Positions 60,719-64,000 of a DNA stretch of 64,000 bases are shown one piece after another (the stretch's first letter is position 1; each line of letters opens with the position of its first letter). The DNA is from Dictyophora rubrovolvata (lineage: Eukaryota; Basidiomycota; Agaricomycetes; Phallales; Phallaceae). The notes below the pieces were generated by a model, which did no database searches, was not told where the DNA came from, and worked only from the letters and a program-made list of their open reading frames with translations. The position numbers and the translations under genes are program-made. The stretch is from positions 2,117,102-2,181,101 of the forward strand of contig CP114124.1 in assembly GCA_029959195.1 (NCBI GenBank), given 5' to 3'.

Positions 60719-63700
60719 ATAAAGAATATTGCTCACTATGTGTACTCAACACGAGTGATAGAATATTAGCGTACCTAAAGAATATTGCTAGGTACAGTAA
60801 TTAATAATAGAAAGAAAAGCTAAACTATAAAAGGAACGTACCTCACTACATGTACTCAACACGAGTGAGGAAATAGGCGCGGTGCGCGTATGTAACTATA
60901 TACACTGTGACACAGTCACAGCGTGACTGTAACTCAACACTCCCCCTCAGTCACGCCATCGCCGTCTATAGGACTGATTCCCAGTCTCCTCGCCATCTCC
61001 TTGTGTTTCACTGCAGGTAAAGCCTTCATAAAGATGTCAGATAGGTTGTCATGAGTGCTGACATGTTCCGGAGACAGATACCCTTCGCGAACAGCATCCC
61101 GGATCCAGTGGTAGGCAAGCCAGATGTGTTTGGTGTGAGCAGACACTTCTCCTTCATTCTCAATAATTTTTATTGACGAAGTGTTGTCAATGTAGAGTTT
61201 TGTAGGCTTCCGGGAGTTGAAACCAAGTTCCGAGAGCAGGTGCTTCAGCCAGTAAATGGTGTGTCCGGCATGTACTGCAGAGTAGTACTCTGCCTCACCT
61301 GTTGACAGTGCCGTCACCGTTTGTTTCTTCGATGACCACGCAAAACAACCGGCGTTGTTGACAGTAAATGCATATCCGGATATGGATTGACCATCCGTCA
61401 GAGAATTAGCGAAGTCAGCGTCGGAATATGCGTCAACATGGAGCTTGAGGTCTGTGCCGCCTAATGTGAGTCCATAGTCCGTCATTCCCTTCAAGTACCT
61501 GAAAATCCGTTTGACAGCTTTCCAGTGCTTCTCTCCAGGATTTTTGCAGAACTGGGAGACTCGCTGTACCGCAAATGAAATGTCGGGACGAGTCATGACT
61601 GCGCAATAGTTCAGTGCGCCTACTGCGTTCTGGTACGGCATCTTGTGATCGTCAGACGTAGCATCGTTCGCGGATGGACAATCTGCGAAGCTGAGGTGCA
61701 GTCCTGTCTCCAACGGCGTTGATACCGGGTGGCAGTTTTCCATTCCGTATTCGCGCAGGATCTTTCTGATGTATGTATGGTGGGTGAATGTTATTGTTCA
61801 TTGTTTTCGGTCGCGTCTGACCTCCATGCCTAGGAACTTTGAAATTTCACCAAGGTCCTTGATCTTGACATGCTCGCAGAGCTGTTCCTTGACACGCTTT
61901 GTCTCTGCCACTGTGGAGCAGTAGAGTGCGAGATCGTCGACATGTGCAGAGATCATCGTTTTCGCGTTGGATGAATATCGGAAGAATATGCAGGGATCGG
62001 ACTTGCAGGACGTGAAGCCCATTGTCGTCAGGATGGAATGAAGCTTGAAATACCACAGACGACCGGCTTGTTTAAGTCCGTAGAGTGCCTTTCGCAGTTC
62101 CCATGCCCACTCTTCCTTTCTGCTAACCACAAAGCCTTCAGGTTGCTTTATGAACACGGTCTGGTCTTTCGGGAGTTCGCTGTTCAGGAACGCAGAGTTG
62201 ACATCGATAACATGGATCTCGAAGTCGAGGGATGCAGCCATTGCACAGAGTAGGCGAATGGACTCAATCTTGGCAACAGGGGCGAAGGTGTCGCTGAAGT
62301 CAACACCGGGCTTCTGACGGTATCTAAGTGCAACGATGCGGGCCTTATATTTGAGTAAACGCCCTTCATTGTCGTTCTTGATGTTGAAGACCCATTTCGA
62401 TCCAATAACCTCACGACCTTCAGGAGGTGGTACCAACTTGTAAGTACCAAGAGATTGGACTGAACTGATTTCGTCTTCCATTGCACTGAGCCATTCTGAC
62501 TGATTTGCAGACTTCATTGCTTCAGAATACGTTCGTGGGATGACTTGCAGTGCAAGGTTCGCATGGTCGAGACCAGGGCCATTGGGTTCGTCTCCGTTGG
62601 GCTCTTCTACGTCATTAGCAAGATCTGGGACATCTTGCTCGTCGGCAGCAGGAGGATCTATAGGAGGATTGGGAGGAGCCTCGGGCATGGCCTCATATTG
62701 TTTTGCAGAGGTTCTACCCAAGTTCCGGGTGGCCGTGCGAATAACATCCTTGGCATGTTGCTTCGCGCGACACTGTGATCCTTCTGGTAAGATATTCCCT
62801 CTATCTACATCGGCATGACATTGACATTGTGCTCTATGCAGATTCGGAATATCCTGAGGTACAGGATTGGGTACAGGGACGTCAATGTCAGGAACATCAT
62901 GGACGTCAAGATCAGCGGGAATGTTGTGGACATTGGGAATGACACGAGCATCAGGGGTAGGAGTTGATCTATGAGGTAGATCATCGTCGGTCAGGTCTTC
63001 CTGTTCAAGTGGTTCGCTGCTGGTGTCGTCTTGTAAGTCGATTTTTAAATCTTCATACCTATACTCCCCCTCAGCAGCCAACCGTTCTTTCCAACAGGTG
63101 TTGTCATCAAAGATAACATTTGTCGACGTTATGATCTTGCGAGTTTCAGGATCATAGATTCTCCAAGCCTTCTGCATTGTCGAATATCCAACAAATATTC
63201 CGGCCTTTCCTTTTGGCTGGAGCTTGGTTTGATGAGGGTTTTCATCTAACACATATGCTACACAACCAAATCGATGCAAACGTGAAATTTCGGGTTTCAG
63301 ACCAGAGACCATCTCGACCAGGGTCTTGAATTGGCTTAAGGATCGAGTGTAGTTTCGGTTCTTCGTGTAAGCAATGTAGGCGGCTGCTTCTGCCCAAAGT
63401 GAAAGCGGCAACTTAGCATCATACAGAACTGTTCTGACCCTTTCAATTATGGTTCAGTTCAGTCGTTCTGCAGTGCTGTTTTGCTCAGGTGTATATGGGG
63501 CTGAAGATTTGAATGCAATGCCATGCTTCGAAAAGTAGTCAGTCCACATTTTGCTTATGAATTCGGTCCTGTTATCTGAATGAAAAATTTTTAGGGTCTT
63601 CCCGGACAGATTCTCAGCCTTCTGCTTCCAGTTGATAAAAGCCTTGAAGACCTCGTTCTTACGTCTCAGGAAGTAGACCCACACATAACGTGTATGGTCA

Positions 63701-64000
63701 TCGGTGAAGGTAACCATGTATCGGCTTCCCTTTGAGGTTTGAACAGGGGCTGGCCCCCACAAGTCCGAGAAAACACGACCAAGATACTCGTCGGCACGTT
63801 TCGTCAATCAAGGGTGTGTTGCGCGCGTGATCTTGCCAACTGCACAGCAGGGACAAACGGGTGGCATGCTCATTAAATCGTTCTTGCTGAGCTTGATACC
63901 GGTAAGCATCTCCTTGTTAGCGATCTTCTTGACATGGTTGTAGTTCAAGTGACCAAGTCTCCGATGCAGTTGCTCAAGTTTTGATATTTCAGCAACGTTC
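60719..64000 (-). mobile_element. Ty1/Copia retrotransposon, broken, running off the window
   Basis: Pol on the minus strand in Copia order. The integrase core lies at the right (about 63.4-63.9 kb), with the GAG-pre-integrase-like HLGHLN-type region reaching the edge. The linker follows (KAGIFVGYS, 63.2 kb), then reverse transcriptase (about 61.8-62.5 kb, with HVDDLALY) and RNase H (about 61.0-61.4 kb). A purine-rich tract (plus-strand ACTCCCCCTCAG, about 60940-60951) precedes the presumed 3' LTR, about 60719-60940. The other LTR is outside the window, so age cannot be estimated from LTR divergence. The element looks broken, with about three interruptions of its coding frame. Well-kept motifs point to a fairly young copy. 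It sits inside family I copy G. Confidence 0.88.

Noticed and set aside
62540-62818. Plus-strand open frames over the Copia element
   Set aside because: Antisense to its coding region.
1-64000. tRNA, rRNA or CRISPR arrays
   Set aside because: No cloverleaf with a GTTCGA-type arm, no rRNA-like stretch and no regularly spaced repeats were seen.

Overview
The window reads as nuclear DNA of a mushroom-forming basidiomycete (Agaricomycetes). Nearly every gene is cut by 36-125 nt GT-AG introns (most about 50-70 nt). The gene set is fungal: a DEP-DH-PH-CNH Rho exchange factor, carnitine acetyltransferase, a multicopper oxidase, cerato-platanins, an HNH_2 protein, an F-box protein and a UFD4-type HECT ligase. 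No species can be named from the sequence alone. Exon joins were worked out by hand; where a full model is given, the exon lengths sum to an open frame divisible by three.

Layout. 0-2.9 kb: AT-rich repeat debris with a clean solo LTR. 2.9-17 kb: housekeeping genes RhoGEF (-), CAT2-type carnitine acetyltransferase (-), an uncharacterised membrane protein (+) and a 16-exon multicopper oxidase (+). 18.4-28.3 kb: an MFS transporter (+), RTF2 (-) and a small secreted protein (+). The MFS tail and the secreted-protein gene are repeated in inverted orientation at 26.3-28.3 kb, but RTF2 is missing from that copy. An HNH_2 gene (-) and a short divergent gene lie in the spacer. 29.3-36.5 kb: the UFD4/TRIP12-like ubiquitin ligase (+). 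36.5-45.4 kb: head-to-head cerato-platanins, an arsenite methyltransferase (-) with a partial duplicate carrying a rhodanese-like remnant, and ribosomal protein S4 (-). 46.5-48.0 kb: an F-box protein (-).

48.9-64 kb is an accessory region. Two unrecognised gene families (called I and II here) sit in about three tandem units on the minus strand. Within a unit a decayed family I copy lies next to an intact one, and units 2 and 3 also carry a family II gene. A Ty1/Copia element, broken and running off the right edge, interrupts the last family I copy.

There is no operon logic here. The links are duplication history (inverted 20-28 kb, direct 36.7-42.3 kb, tandem 49-60.7 kb) and cell-surface or stress functions (cerato-platanins, small secreted proteins, multicopper oxidase, arsenite methylation).
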